DNA of 64,000 bases from contig NC_084599.1 in NCBI RefSeq assembly GCF_033807715.1, positions 11,241,625 to 11,305,624 on the forward strand. Direction: 5' to 3'. Position numbers and translations under genes: made by a program. The stretch comes from Cololabis saira. Taxonomy: Eukaryota > Chordata > Actinopteri > Beloniformes > Belonidae. The notes under the pieces were generated by a model. That model was not told the DNA's origin, ran no database searches, and saw only the letters and a list, made by a program, of their open reading frames with translations. The stretch's first letter is position 1; each line of letters opens with the position of its first letter. Positions 1 through 13,224 of the stretch are shown piece after piece.

Positions 1-3000
1 GTTTCTTCTGTTGTTCAGGCCAGGATTGTAAAGAGAAAAGCTGCAACAGTCGGCGGGTTTACTCCATTTTTACATGTGGATGAAGACTGCACAGTATGCC
101 GTGCCTCCGTGGCAAAATACAAAGTTGTTTTCTTTTTGTCAGTATAGATCACAACCTTTGGATCTATATACGGTTATAAATATCTCTCCACATCACTGTG
201 CAAACACAAACACTTAATCCCCTCCTGATACATTTTCTGAAGTCGACAGGTGCACTTTCTCGCCTGTGCTGTTTGCCACACTTTGAGGTGAAGAGGACAA
301 GCCGCTTCTGGACATGAGGAGAATGTTATGAATTTATGAAGGAGCCAGAGGAGTCTGAGAGAAACGGCATGGCATGAGCCTGCCATCTTGCTGTTCTTCA
401 CTAACCTGTCACTGCCGTTGGATGAATTTTTCATCTTGTTATTTTTTTCCTCTTAAAAAAGAGATTGATCACACGCTCTGTGATCAGTCTGCCCGCGTGA
501 CAGTCGGCCTGTGTGACAGCACACTGTCACAGCCCGCCTCATCTATTTTAAAGACAACCCAGGCCTGTTTTCCTCTGCATATGCCCCTTTATTTTTTTTG
601 GTTTGCACGTACAGTAGCTTTCTTTCAAAGAACTTTCCTTTCACTCTCCTTCTGCATCCCACTTTTGTCTCACGATGAGACGTCCCATCAGAACTGCTTT
701 CAGCGAATCGCTTGGCTGTCTCAGAGCGAGGAAGCCAGCATCTGCATGACAGAGTAAACACTTTCAAGAGCTTGTGAATAATTTGTATGTCAGACTTTTG
801 CTGTGGTTGTCACTGTTTGTATGGATGAGGCTTTTTCTTCCTCTCTTTTTTTTTTTTTTTGGTCAGGCAGAATCTTATTCTATCTAACATGCTGTTTCAT
901 CCCAGCTACGCTCAGCTCCTGTATGATGCCAACACATATCTGTGTTTCATACACAGACATGACCTAATTTCCTGGTGCATGTAGCTACACCTAGAAACTT
1001 TAAAGAAACCTCTGTAAGAGGTTGCAGAATAAAAAAAGATAAAAAATGCCTCAGACTGTATTGTTGGAACCATGATGTTTTATTTATCACCACTTGTGCT
1101 TACTTTTTGGACATTATTAATTTCTTAAGCCTAAATTTGAGGTCTCTTCTTTTATTCCTCATTTCCAGACTTAAGATGACACCAAACACCCCTCGTCTTT
1201 CATGCTCCTTCATCCCTCTCTTCGCTTCCTTCCTCCTGGAGGCCTTTAGGGAGAGCAGCTGAGTCACTCTCTCCTCTCTGTCTTCATCCTCAATCTGCTC
1301 TCCCTGCTCCGCCCTCCAGCTTCCTTATGTTTTCTCTCAGTAAGCCATCATCACGGGAGCTGACAACCTGTGTCATTTGCAGAGGTTTAGCATTAACTCC
1401 CTGCAGGGGAAAGTTGTTTTTTTCACATTTAGCAGGATCTCTCGCTACATGCTTGCAGTTTCAATGTCAGCATCCATGTGCTTCTTTTTTTTTGAGGAAC
1501 TCGTATAAGTCAAGGTTGTTGGAGCTCCAACAGCACATTCATTGAAGGAGTCTCTCTGGTCTTGAGGTTTATACCAGCGACAGATGAGACAGTAGCTGTC
1601 ACCCAAAGAGTTTCACACACGTATGACTTATGCATTGACAGTCCATGTTCAGCTGAAGTGCCTCACCTTTGAAAGTCCATTTGTAATTTTTTTTTCCCAC
1701 GGCTCTGTCAGAGTGAATGATCGCTCATTATCCATTATCTTACAAATGCTTTGTTTTCATCTAAAGCTGTGTAACTTCCATTTATAACTTTATATTTCAT
1801 GCCATGTTGCGTTCTTGTTCCTTATAACTGGTTGAAAGCATTCTTGTTCTCCTTTTGTATTTTTTAACCGCTTTGTTATTTTTTTGACGTGGCCAGTATC
1901 TTCATGCGTGCCTCTCTTTTTTTTCCTCCCTTCTCCAAACACCCGACTTCTTGCCTTCTTTTAACAAGAGCTTGTTGTTGCATTAGTTAATCTCTCAGAA
2001 GACGTGGCACAGATACAGATTCCACTACTTTTTCTGCTTCAGCCCCGAGCCATAAACAGGAGCTGCTTTCCTGACAAAGCATCACTTTACTATTTCGAGA
2101 CACAAGTAGAGAATAAATGAATAAATTAGTGAATTAACAAATCATTGGCTGTCTCTGCAGATTTTGTGCAATAAATCATGTGAGGGCAGAGTGAGGATTG
2201 CAAAGTTTAAAAATTTATCAACAATTAGTTGCAGTGAGACGCTCTCTGTGTCTCTGCGCCATCAGAGCTGCAGTTTTAGTGCCAACTTTGTTGCTTGACA
2301 AACTTTAATTTCCTCAAAGCTTTCTGTAATTAACACTGTTGGATAATTACAGCAGACTCCCAAATGACTCTATTTACATTATTAACTTTAACGAATTAAG
2401 CAGAATGTTGTTGTAAAATGACTATTTTGTAATGTATAAAAAATAAAGATATTTGACAATTATTTGATTGTTCAGAACTATGGTCTGGTTTTGGCCGAGA
2501 CTGCGCGACTGTCAGCCATGCCACTTTCACAGCTCTTTGCATGTGCTGGCTGCAGCCAGATTAAAGCTGGGTGGAGGAGAGATGGAGGAGGAAGTGGACT
2601 GAGCAGTGTGGCAGTTCCCAAAGGCACATTCCCAAACGCCTGGGATTAGAGGGCAGGGCACTGAAGTAGGCCATTCAAACAGGCTGGGCTGAAGTGTGGA
2701 CACCGGACCAGGACACAGACAGCAGGACTGTCCAGAACATTTGATCATCAGCGTGTTTTTGTGCTGTAATCCCGGGCCCGTCATGATGCCAGAGCTGCAT
2801 ATGTGTCAGACAGGGATAATTACAAGTCCGGGACACTTTTCATCTTGATGCCCAAGATTTAGATGTCAGATGTGTCCTATTTTATGAGACAGTATATTGT
2901 GGGTCAGGGGTGGTTTGTTTATTGTAACACCATTCTGTGTCAGAAATACAAAGGATTTATCATGAAATCAAAAGCATTTATCTGCATTTTCGAAAACGGT

Positions 3001-3135
3001 GATTTGGCAGGTAATTAGTTTTCAATCAGTGCTTGATGTTGTATTTATACAGAAGTGCTGATATATGCTAATATATGAGCTTTTCCAGAAGTGTTTGTGA
3101 TTGATGTGAACTTAGGTGAATTACTTGATTTTAAG
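1..3135. other. Gene-free stretch, left edge
   Basis: I see no convincing coding exon on either strand. The open frames here are short, lack recognisable domains and have the low-complexity composition of non-coding DNA. The sequence is AT-rich with scattered T-runs (about 842-860 and 1482-1491) and an AT-rich, homeobox-motif-like patch near 2320-2400. It may be intergenic, or part of a long 5' intron of the LINGO gene at 24 kb; the sequence alone does not decide. Confidence 0.5.
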
Positions 3136-4341
3136 TATGGAGGACCAAAACTGACATAATTAAAAATAAAAGCAGAAATATATATTTTTTTGTTTTTCCC
3201 CTTTCCTTATACATGCAATAGTTGTTTGTACATTTCCTTTTCTCTTCTTATTACTTCCAGTATCAAAAAAAAAAGCCATTTTTACTTTACCTCATGTATT
3301 TCTGCCTCATTATACAAATGAGGAGGGCTGCCCTTCTTGGTCCAACTCCTCTACTATTGATCAATAAACAGGAAGGAGCAGGATCGGCCAAAATCAAGAT
3401 TATTGCACGAGGCAGTGACATACTGGGATAAACACACATACCCCTCACATTAGTTGAAGTGTATGTATAATGCTGCTCTCACTACCTTTTTGTTTACACA
3501 GTCAGCCCTCACTGAAGACTGAATATTGTCTAATGGGTGAATTTCTAAAATGATCGATTAATGTCATGTGGTGTTGGGTAGACACAGGGACATTATAAAG
3601 CCAACAAACCAGCTAGTGTATATTAACTATAAATCTAGCCATTTGTATTATTATTAGTTTTAGTCTTGAATAAAATGGAGGGTAGAATTGAGATGAATAT
3701 AATTCAATATAGGGGACACTTATCAACTACACTGCCAGAAACGGAAAAGGCAATCATTAGCTCTGACTTTTCTGCTGTTTGTAAGTGTAAAAACACTAAA
3801 GTCAAAGAATTAGTTTTTATTCTTTTTTATTTTCGATCAAGTGGGCTATGGCACAATAGCTGCAAGCTACCCGCTATAAATGTGCAGGCCGTCCAAATAT
3901 AAAGCCAGTCAAGGACTTGTCTAATGCAGTGGGTGAGCAGCCTTGGCATGCTGGTCGTTAGCCTCTCCAATGCTAACGCATGTCAGGGACAGAACGATCC
4001 AATGAGTGCTGGGTTCAACACCAAAATGACCGGCCAAGTAACGTGAGCAGTCGTCTTCTCGGTTGCCAGTGATCGGTGCAGGCCTATCAGTAATCTGCAC
4101 CGACACCGCCCTTTGTGCAATACTGTACTCCTGATTTTAGCCAGATCCTGCTTCTTCCCGTTTATTGACCAAGAGTAGCGGAGCTGGACCAAGAGGGGCA
4201 GCCCTCCTCATTTGCATAATGAAGCAGAAACGCATAGGTCAAGTAAAAAGAGGAGATGAGGGAAAGTAAAAACAAGGAATGCATGTACAAGGAAAAGGAA
4301 AAAGAAAATATTTCTGCTTTTATTTTAGTCAGTCCTCCATA
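3136..4341. mobile_element. Long fold-back DNA element with ~220-300 bp inverted arms
   Basis: The left arm (about 3136-3420) and the right arm (about 4090-4341) are imperfect reverse complements. Both termini read TATGGAGGAC, and the homology continues through AAAATAAAAGCAGAAATAT, an ATGAGGAGGGCTGCCC block and a GTCAATAAACRGGAAG block. The termini fit a TA target site, so a non-autonomous cut-and-paste element (Tc1/mariner-like or similar) is the simplest reading. The central 3430-4080 section has no transposase frame. It contains a weak tRNA-B-box-like string (GGTTCAACACC near 4011), so an internal or nested element is possible. Family assignment is uncertain; the inverted structure itself is clear. 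Confidence 0.75.
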
Positions 4342-5107
4342 TAAAAACTAGAAATACCTGTCAAATTAGAGTTAAATAGATTTTGAGCTTGCAGATATAA
4401 ACAAGCCTATTCACAATTAAATGAATATTCTTTGAAAGATTCAAGGTTGTGTAAGAAATGAATGTGGGTGTGTAAAAGAGATTTGTAAAAATAGTGATGT
4501 CAAATAAAGGAAACAGAAGAGCTTTTGTGATCATATTTTCACAGCGGTGCTTCTGTATCTGCCTGTTATCCCATTTAATTATTCAGATGATCCCCACAAT
4601 GTGATGTGAAATCCTGGCTATGTTCAAATTTTCAAAAATCTCAGATTGGAAAAATCTTTTTATAATAAGCAGCCGAGATGGATGATGAAGAACGTTTCGG
4701 ATCAGGATTTAATGAGGTCCGCAACATGAAATGACATGGTACAAAACAGTGACACAGGATTACTGATCCCCTCCTTGTCAGTGAAGCTGATGAGCCCGTG
4801 CAGTTGAGAGTCAGTGAAGGGAGGAGGAGATCAGGAGAGAGGAAGAGGTCAAGAATGCCTGGCAGCATTTGGTTACAGTGGAGAAGCAGAGGAAAAGCTT
4901 GTTCTTTCACATTTCAGCTCCTCCGTTTTTAATGCCTTACTTCACATTTTATGACAATGTTGCAGTCAATTTAACAAGTACTCTCAAGGTATCACTCATT
5001 TAAAACATACGAGGACACCGGAAGCTCAGTCGCTCTAGAGAAGGACGGCAGCCTTCGGACTGCAGCTGATGTTATCAGACGATGTTCAACCTTCTTTGGG
5101 TGTTTTG
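4342..5107. other. Gene-free stretch between two DNA elements
   Basis: No supported gene or repeat. The region is ordinary AT-rich sequence up to the target-site duplication of the hAT MITE at 5108. Confidence 0.5.
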
Positions 5108-5115
5108 ACCCTTAT

Positions 5116-5881
5116 TAGGGCTGGGGATCGATTCAAATGTCAAGAATCGATTCGATTCCGATTCTTAAGATTCAGAATCGATTATCAAGATTTGATTCGA
5201 TTCGATTCAATTCGGATATTGATTTGGGTTAGTGTTATTAAAACTGTTTTTTGAGCTGTTGCATGAATGATATGACTGTAGTTATGCAAAATATTACTAC
5301 TAGTATTATATTGAGATTAAACAGCAAGTATTGGCAGCTAATGATGCTGTAAGGACCAATCAGCTCCCAGAATGCTGATAGAACTGCTTTCAGAAACATC
5401 ATGGGTCAGAATTACCAAACAGATCCAGGGAGGAAACAGAGACGGATGAAATCGGTTTTATTTTTTCCCACATTCCGTTTTTATTTGTTCCATTTTCGGT
5501 CTATTTTGGTTTTTAATTTTTGAGCATTTGGTTTTTAGCATTTTTTGCAAATGTAACTCCAAGACAGTATATAAAGTAATGAAATATAGACAATTTATGC
5601 AATTATAACCTAGGACTTTAATGTTTTCATACCTTTAAACATATTTAAAGGCAAAAACATGGCACCAGTTATTCTCGTGTCCAACAAAACATTCCTTTTT
5701 TGGGGATAAACAAAAAATTAACCAAAAGTTGTAATGTAATGATGAAAAAAAAATATACATAAATAAATAAAAGAATATTAAAAAAAATAAAAATCGATCT
5801 TTAGACATATGAATCGATTTTTAGGAATTAATATGAGAATCGATTTAGAATTGGGAAATCGATTTTTTAAACACAGGCCTA
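5116..5881. mobile_element. hAT-type MITE with 8-bp target duplication
   Basis: The element is bounded by a perfect 8-bp direct repeat, ACCCTTAT, at 5108-5115 and 5882-5889. Its termini are inverted: TAGGGCTGGGGATCGATT at the left and TAGGCCTGTG...ATCGATT (reverse complement) at the right. An 8-bp duplication and a TAGGG-like terminus are diagnostic of hAT transposons. Both ends are packed with ATCGATT/GATTCGATT repeats. The interior is AT-rich and has no transposase frame, so the copy is non-autonomous. Removing the element and one duplicate restores a continuous flank. Confidence 0.85.
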
Positions 5882-5889
5882 ACCCTTAT

Positions 5890-8800
5890 CCGTGACGCCC
5901 TCCAGTTGGCGGGTCAGCAGTGCTGCCCATCAGCTCCAGGCCTTCAGCACTCTTCCTCCCCAAAAAGATGCTCTTTGTGCTGCTTCCCGAGCCACTGCCG
6001 TGTTTGCTCCTCAGCTGAGTGTCGTTGACACAGACTTCACTGCACGCCTCCTGTGCACCCCACTTAAACCCCACATTTGTCTCCCATTGTCTCTGCACTT
6101 CTCGAGAGGTCTTGGTATTTAAAGGGGGGCGACGACTATTGATGGGTTAAGTACGTTCCAAGATCGTGTTGGCGGTTGCCTGAAGGTGAGAGTCAAACTG
6201 GTTCTCCAAAAAATCGAATCATAACATGGTTTTGTGCTTCGTGGTTGTAAAACATGTCCTCATTTCCCCCTGTGAATTGACATGACTCCCTGAGCCCTGA
6301 ATGAAATGTCTGTAACATGCTCTGGTCAAGGATAACACCGCTTACGGTACCACAACACCCTCTCAAACATGTCTTTTCTTTTCTTCTCTTTTCATTGCGG
6401 TGAGTTTTGTGGCGGGGAGGGGTGAGAACCACTCAGATCCACTCTATCATCATTTTACGTAGCAGATAAATTATTTGAGATCTGACCTTGAGGTACCATG
6501 CAAATGTGAATTTGAACACAAATTACACTCAATAATGCTTGAAGCACTTTACTGCAACATGAGAGCTCATACAGGAATCTACCTCCACACCAAACTGATT
6601 GGCAATCTAGCTTTTCTTCTTTTTTTTTTTGCTCATGTAATTATACTTTCCTCACCCACAGTTCGTCTATGAGCAGTCTATGCTAATCATTCATTAATCC
6701 ACAATCACGTCATCATGCATCAGCCACATTCTGGCTTAATGAACCGTGAGCTTTGTTATAATACCTACAAATGAAAATGTGATGTTTGTAGGAAAGCAGA
6801 AAGGATGAACAAAAGGGTCTTGATTTTTCACTACTGAGATATGGTGAATGCACCATTATTTGAAGCTGGGGAATATAAATAAAATATAGATGAAGTGGCT
6901 GGATAACTTCACTCTGAGCTGTGTCTAAGACGTAACACTTGCTGCAAACCTGAACAGCTCACTGACATAATTTCAGCCCAGTTAATTGAGCTGCAAGTGA
7001 ATTCAGACACTGGAATACTGTATATGACCACACTCAGAGAAAAAGGTTTTTTTCTTTTCTTTTTTTAGTCATATGTCCCCATTAAAAAAAACCAGAGAAA
7101 GCATGTCAAAGACATTCAGTTTGCAGAGACAGTGGTGGCGGTCCTCTCATGCAGGGCATTTCTCTCCTCCCTTCATCCTCCTCCCTCCTCTTCCTCATTT
7201 GCACTGTTTTCTCCCCAGCTTCAGGTTATTGTGGTGTCACAGCTTCAGGTGGCCGTTCTTTTTTAAGAGCAGCCAGCACTCCTGACAACCAAAGTCACCT
7301 CCACAGTATACAGTATGTGGTGTCACTACACAAGCTGTGCATGCCTCTGCATTAGGACATTTTACCCAGCACGTGTCTTCAAGGTGAAGCCTCCACAGAC
7401 TTTCCTTACCTGAAAAGATAAGGATTTTTTTCTAACATATCTATTTTATTATTTTATAAAGGTGAACTTTTTCAAGAACACTGAGTAAAAGCTAAATGTC
7501 AGTCTGCATTGTTCTCATCTAACATTGTCCACTCGGAGCTGCTGATCCTTTACAGTAACTGTGTTACTTTGTTCCAGTAAAGCTTGCACTTGAGGTCTAA
7601 TTTTTAAAATATAAACTAATTTGTTTCTTAGATTGTCACAAAAAAAATCTTGAGAAGAGGCGGCATTCATGGAATATTATTTATTTAAGACACATAGCTG
7701 GATTTACGAGGTTGAGAGCAATGAAGTGGCTTTTATTTTTGTTTTTGCTGTAACAAGGGATCACAAGATTCATGAAAATGTGGAAGGCGTTTCTCCAAAT
7801 GAAAAAGCTATTGAAACCTACAACATGACCTTTGATCCAGAGACATTTCCTTCCTTTTTTTCTGCGGGACTCTAGTGGCCTTTATTAACAGTAAGTAGAG
7901 AAAGGGACAAAAGGGCCATGACCTGGTCTGGCTGCATGAGGGTTGTAGCGTCTGTGATGGAGCCCCTGCTTGACCAGGTGAGCTACCAAGACAAAAGACA
8001 AAATGTCTTTTTAAATGATACGTTCCTGAGTTTGTCGAGTCTCCGAGAGGGCGATAATGTCCCTCCATAAATGCTACCAGGCTCCTCTGACAAAAACTGT
8101 AATTTTACCTGACAGAACATGCCAGATGTTAGTTCACCACCACTTCAACTATCCAAACCGATACACAACGACTTCAAAGTAATACAATAAAACAAACCTG
8201 TCTAATGGAGGTACTAGTACCCCAACAACTGTTGCAGCTTTGCTTTTAGGAGCTTAGACTTCATAGGGCTGACTGATGGTGAGGCGCAGCAATACATTTT
8301 TGCTCAATTCTACTCTGCACTTGGAAATTACATTTTTTTTGTCATTCATGCCTTGTGAACCACTTTGTTGTCGCTGTCGGTTTTTCCTTTGTCATTGTTT
8401 CTCATTTTTGCTTACTTTGTTCATTTCATATCTACAAATACAAGAAAATCAAAAGTCCTGTTTTATATCGTTTTACTTTTATATGTCTGATAATAAGTTG
8501 TACTGTTCCTTTGAAGAAACAGTTTCATAAGTTGTCAGCCTTTGATTGTGCAATAAAATATCAAGCAATCAGACAATCGCCTCAAATTAGATTAAAATAA
8601 GACGGGGCCATCATTTCACAAATCTGACAGCAAAATCGGCTCTTTAGCCTCCTTTATGCAGTTAAACCTGAAAAATTATGTTTGAATAATGTCTGTACAC
8701 TGTTATGCAAAACTCCTTTTTCAACATGAAAACATTTTTCAATCAGGAGTTTCCGAACGTGATTATCCAAGTTTTTATTTCTTCTTGTTTAGATTACAGC

Positions 8801-11800
8801 AGTGTTTTTTTTTTTAAATTAAAAAGCTCTGCATTGTCTTTAAGGGGCACAAAACACCAATAGCAGGGCCTGATAGGAGAGGTCACATGACTTCTGTTTT
8901 GTCATCTCTTTGCTGGTTGCCAGTAAGTTTTACAATTCATTTTAGTTTTGGATCCAACTTTCAAATGTACTCTACTTTTTCGTAATCCTTAAATCACCCA
9001 GCTAGGAATTTTTAGAGACTCCTGACACTCAATTTAAAATTTGAGGGGATCAGCCAAGCAGTTACACTTTGACCGTAAAATGTTCTTCCCTATTTTTTAC
9101 GCTGCATCAAGTGAGTAAATTATTGAAAAAGCATCTACGGACATTTTTTAACCAGAAAAGCTTTAAGTTAAGGAGAGCTTGATGATATTCTTTTATTTCT
9201 CTGTCTTTTATACTTTATTGTACAAGTAAAATGTTATGTTTTTCTTCCTTTTATCATCTCCAAATCGGGCAAGTGTTGACTATCATTCAGTGAAAGTAAT
9301 ACACTAACAAGTTCCTTTCTACTCCATTTTATTTATTTTTACACGTTCACTTGAGCACTGGTTGCTTCACCTGCTCTGTGAACAAGTGATTAAAGGCATA
9401 AATGACTCCAGTTGGAGGAAAACTGATGTCCCGGGGTCTACAAGTCTTTGTGAGTGACGCCTGGAAGCGATCTAATTAGGCTTTTGACAGTTCATGTTAG
9501 ACTGACCATGGCTCAGTCGTCTAATCTGGCCTTGAATCTTGAGGGTGCCCAGCTGCAGGATCAATGTGAGCGTGCAGCTATCACCTCCATCTGTCTCTCG
9601 ATTTGTAACGAGCACGATTCTCAGCGTGGACCGTCAGGAGCACGGTGGCTGATCCGCCGGGTTCCATCTGTGCCTTTCAGAGATGTCTCTTCTTGGTTTA
9701 TTACACAGACAGAACTTTCTCCACCTCGCTGCTGTCTAGTGATGAATTATGAATGGATGTGAATTCAGCTGCGCTGCTGGCCAGGCCGGAGGATTACTTT
9801 CAATTTGCCCTGCACCGCTTGCGCCCTCCATGACTCGCATTGCTTGTCAGATTTCTTTCTCAAGGGACCTCCATGGCAGTATTAGATTTACACCTCAAAC
9901 TTCAACCCTGCCAGGCATGTAAAAAGTTTAAAACATTAGGCCTTTTGGATGCTGCGTGCACTGCATGTCAGCGCTCACACAACATGTTCTCTGCCTCTTT
10001 ACATTGCTCGCATCACCCCCGGATAACGTTTCTCATTTCCCATCTTAGAGAAGAGGGAAACTGCTGCGTACATATAAAGCCGGACGTGTTGACTCCCGAT
10101 AACTGCTTGCAATAGTCCCAGTTGATGAGCAAGCAGCAGGCAGTGGAAGGGAAGTAGAAAGGGCAGGGATCCTTTTAATGAAGCTAGTGAGAAGGACACG
10201 AAGAGCCTGCGGGTGTCAGGAAGAATTAGATCAGACACCATCACATTTTCCAAGCATAAAGGAAATTCTGGTGGAGGAAGTTTTTCAAACATAAAAGAAA
10301 CAAGGACAAAGAAAAGGCTATAGTTATTCCCTCTCCTGTTATAACTTAATCTTTAACATATGAGGTTACACCTGGGAGCGAGTTCAGACATCCTTCTCCA
10401 GCAGCGTTTTAAGCTGTCTTTCACCATCCTGCACGGTGTATTGCAATTACTCCGTCTCAGTCTTTCAATTCGTTTATTTAAGGAGGACGAAGTGCTCGTC
10501 TCTCACCGGCCCTCTGATGTCTCTCAATCGCCAACCTCACCACCTCTTCCCCAGATTCCACCTGTAGGCTAAAGACAGAGGAAAGACAACCCCAGCACAT
10601 TTGGGGGGGCTGCATAAGTTTGAAAATATGTTATTCAGCTTTGCCAATGATTGTTACTTAACTTGCTCAGATACTATGAATTCTTACCAACTTTATCTCC
10701 ACCAAGTTTAATCAAGAATCATATATAAAATAATGATGCATTCCCACAATGGTCTAATGTTTTATAACTTAAAAAGAAAAGCTATCTTTTTACCAGCATT
10801 CTTGAATCTTTTGCCAGTTAAATGTTGGAAATTCTGGTTTCTTATGTTTTTGCAAGTACCATCATAAGCAGCAGTGTGTCCATCCAGCCATTATATGTAC
10901 CCGCTTCAGTAATATTGCAAGCTGATGAAATCAGCAGACGCACAATTACGTTGTGGGCCTTTATTTGTTGACTTTTACACATATGAATAGCACGCTCAGT
11001 TTTACATAAAACATATAGACCATTTAGATTACATAAAATGATCCAGTAAATGGCACAATGCTCAGTAATACGCAAAGTGCCTATATAAACTCAACCTTAG
11101 AGGCAGGAGTGGGCCATCTGGCCCACGCAGCATCACACAGCAATAACATTAACATCATTTTCAGCAGCACACATGAGGGGTTTTCAAGTCTTAACAATGA
11201 TAAAACATCTTTGCAGAATGAACTCACTGTGCCTCCTGAAAGCAATATCCTCATGGTTGCATCCAAAACCGTTTTCTTAAAGTAATCTGTTAACATCGGA
11301 TCTACAGTACTATATCATCACAGGAGGAGAGCCATGAGTTTCACATTTTTGCATAAGTTATTAAAAACACAAGTCAGGGTTCTTTCACACCTTAGATTGT
11401 TTGCGCTGGTCCAGATCTCTTTATAAGTTTGTAAACTGTTAGCATTTTCATCTTGGGTCTCTGATTAAATTGGGACACATTAATGCTGTGATATGTTTAT
11501 TGAATTTTGTTATCATGTCAAATAGAAGGCTTGCTGTGGGTTGCTAGCCCTGCATACCCACTATCTGCCTCTCCTATCTGGATACGGCAGGGTGTGAGAG
11601 CGATGAGGAGACAAGCCAGTTGGCTTGGAAAAGATCCTGGACTGAAGTGATGACTGGTGACAAGGCAGACAGGCCGGCCAGGCAGCAGATAAATGCAAGA
11701 GACGGATCGCTCTTACCTCTAACTCTTTATGACTTTGTCTTTCTGGCCCTCGTATTTATGCATTTTATCCCAGTGCAACCACCAAAGTGATTTTACAGAA

Positions 11801-13125
11801 CAGATGAGCAGCCTTAATTGGTCATTTAGAGGCGCTAACACACTGGCAGGCCATTTAAGTACATAACAATTAATCTTATTAACCTTTGAACTGTGTTTGT
11901 ATTTATAGAAAATCATTTCCACTGGGGTAGTTTTGTGTTGGACTGGGATATTTGCCATAATGTATCCCCTCTCTCATTATTTACTTCTGTATGAGGTACC
12001 CACTTATACATTCATTATTGTCTTATTTCACTGAAAGCAATGAGGACGATGCAGATGATGAATTCTCACTGTTTATACAAAATGACGGCCATGTCTGTCT
12101 GCTTTGTCTGGATTCATTGATAAGAAAGGGAAAACAGCAGTTGTGTTGGGAGTTACGTTTGCTCCAGTTCTCTATTACATGAGAATAATGGGAATAGACG
12201 AGAGCATTGTGCGGTAATTGAAAAAGTGCCACGCATATGGAACAATCAAAGCAGGGAGACGTGGCAACCAGCCATTTGCTCTCAAGTGCTTACAGAGAAA
12301 GCACAGTAATGGATGTTTCCAAGTCATTACATTTTTTATTTGTTTGGTGGTTTCAAAAATGTCATAGTTAAAAGGCCCCTGGTGCGTTCAAACTGAACCG
12401 TCTTAATCAATCAACTTACCAGTCATTGCCAAACACAATCGAGAATGATAACAAATTGTATTTTTTTTTTCCTCTTCTAAAAAAAAATGCTTCAAAGCCA
12501 TTTAAACATGGATGAATCAAAATAACGTGTTTTATTTATTTATTTATTTTGATCTGTTAAATCTGTTTACTGACCATAAACAATCGTCTGTCCTCCCAGT
12601 TCTCCCAATTACGAGCTGTGTTTCTGAGAGCTCTGTCACTGCTCGTTCCCGCTGAAGTCATGGCTGCAGCCTGACAGGCGGCTCGGGGAGGGGACTGCTG
12701 GGTGACGGACACACACTGATCACGGAGGCTTCAAGAGAAAGCAGCCACTTGATAGGCACGTTGCCTTTGGCAGCTTGTCCTCACGGCAGGCTGGCTGAAA
12801 AGACGGACGTTTCACCAACTGGTCTGGTCATTCTTCTGGGACATCCGTATTGTTGTGTCCATAACTGAAGACACCACAGACACAGTTGCATCACCATTTT
12901 TAATTTTTTATGTAACAATGTTCGTCCAGAAGGACATAACTTCAAAATAAAGGGCTGATGCAAGCGTGTTAAGATGGATGTAAGATGAAAACAACAGTTT
13001 TAATCAGCATATTGTGGCAATATGCTCATTTTCCTTCTTGTTTTTAGATGAGAAGACTGACACTGATAATGCCCCTCCAATTATTTATTTTTTTTGTTCA
13101 TTTTCTAGTGTGGGATATTTTATTT
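5890..13125. other. Gene-free, repeat-poor stretch
   Basis: More than 7 kb with no supported exon, RNA gene or recognisable mobile element. The open frames are short and without domains. Parts of it, notably 11700-12300, show mixed composition with clustered transcription-factor-like words, such as CATATG at 12234 followed by AACAATCAAAG at 12241, a SOX/TCF-like juxtaposition. These could be regulatory, which is inference only. A small TTTA repeat lies near 12530-12550. Confidence 0.45.
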
Positions 13126-13224
13126 TATTTTGTTTTAATTTTAATTTTAATTTTAATTTTATTTATTATTATTATTTGTTGCTGCTTATTATCATCATTA
13201 TTATTATTATTATTATTATTATTT
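13126..13224. repeat. AT-rich simple repeat (TTTTAA)n then (ATT)n
   Basis: TTTTAATT units run into an ATT trinucleotide tract. The hydrophobic open frames across it are translation artefacts of the repeat. Confidence 0.9.

Noticed and set aside
374..757. 127-codon plus-strand frame at the left edge
   Set aside because: Low-complexity, Cys/Ser/Phe-rich translation with no domain and no splice context.
3921..4106. tRNA-like B-box (GGTTCAACACC) as a possible tRNA gene or SINE
   Set aside because: No cloverleaf could be drawn and no A-box at the right distance; only a weak word match.
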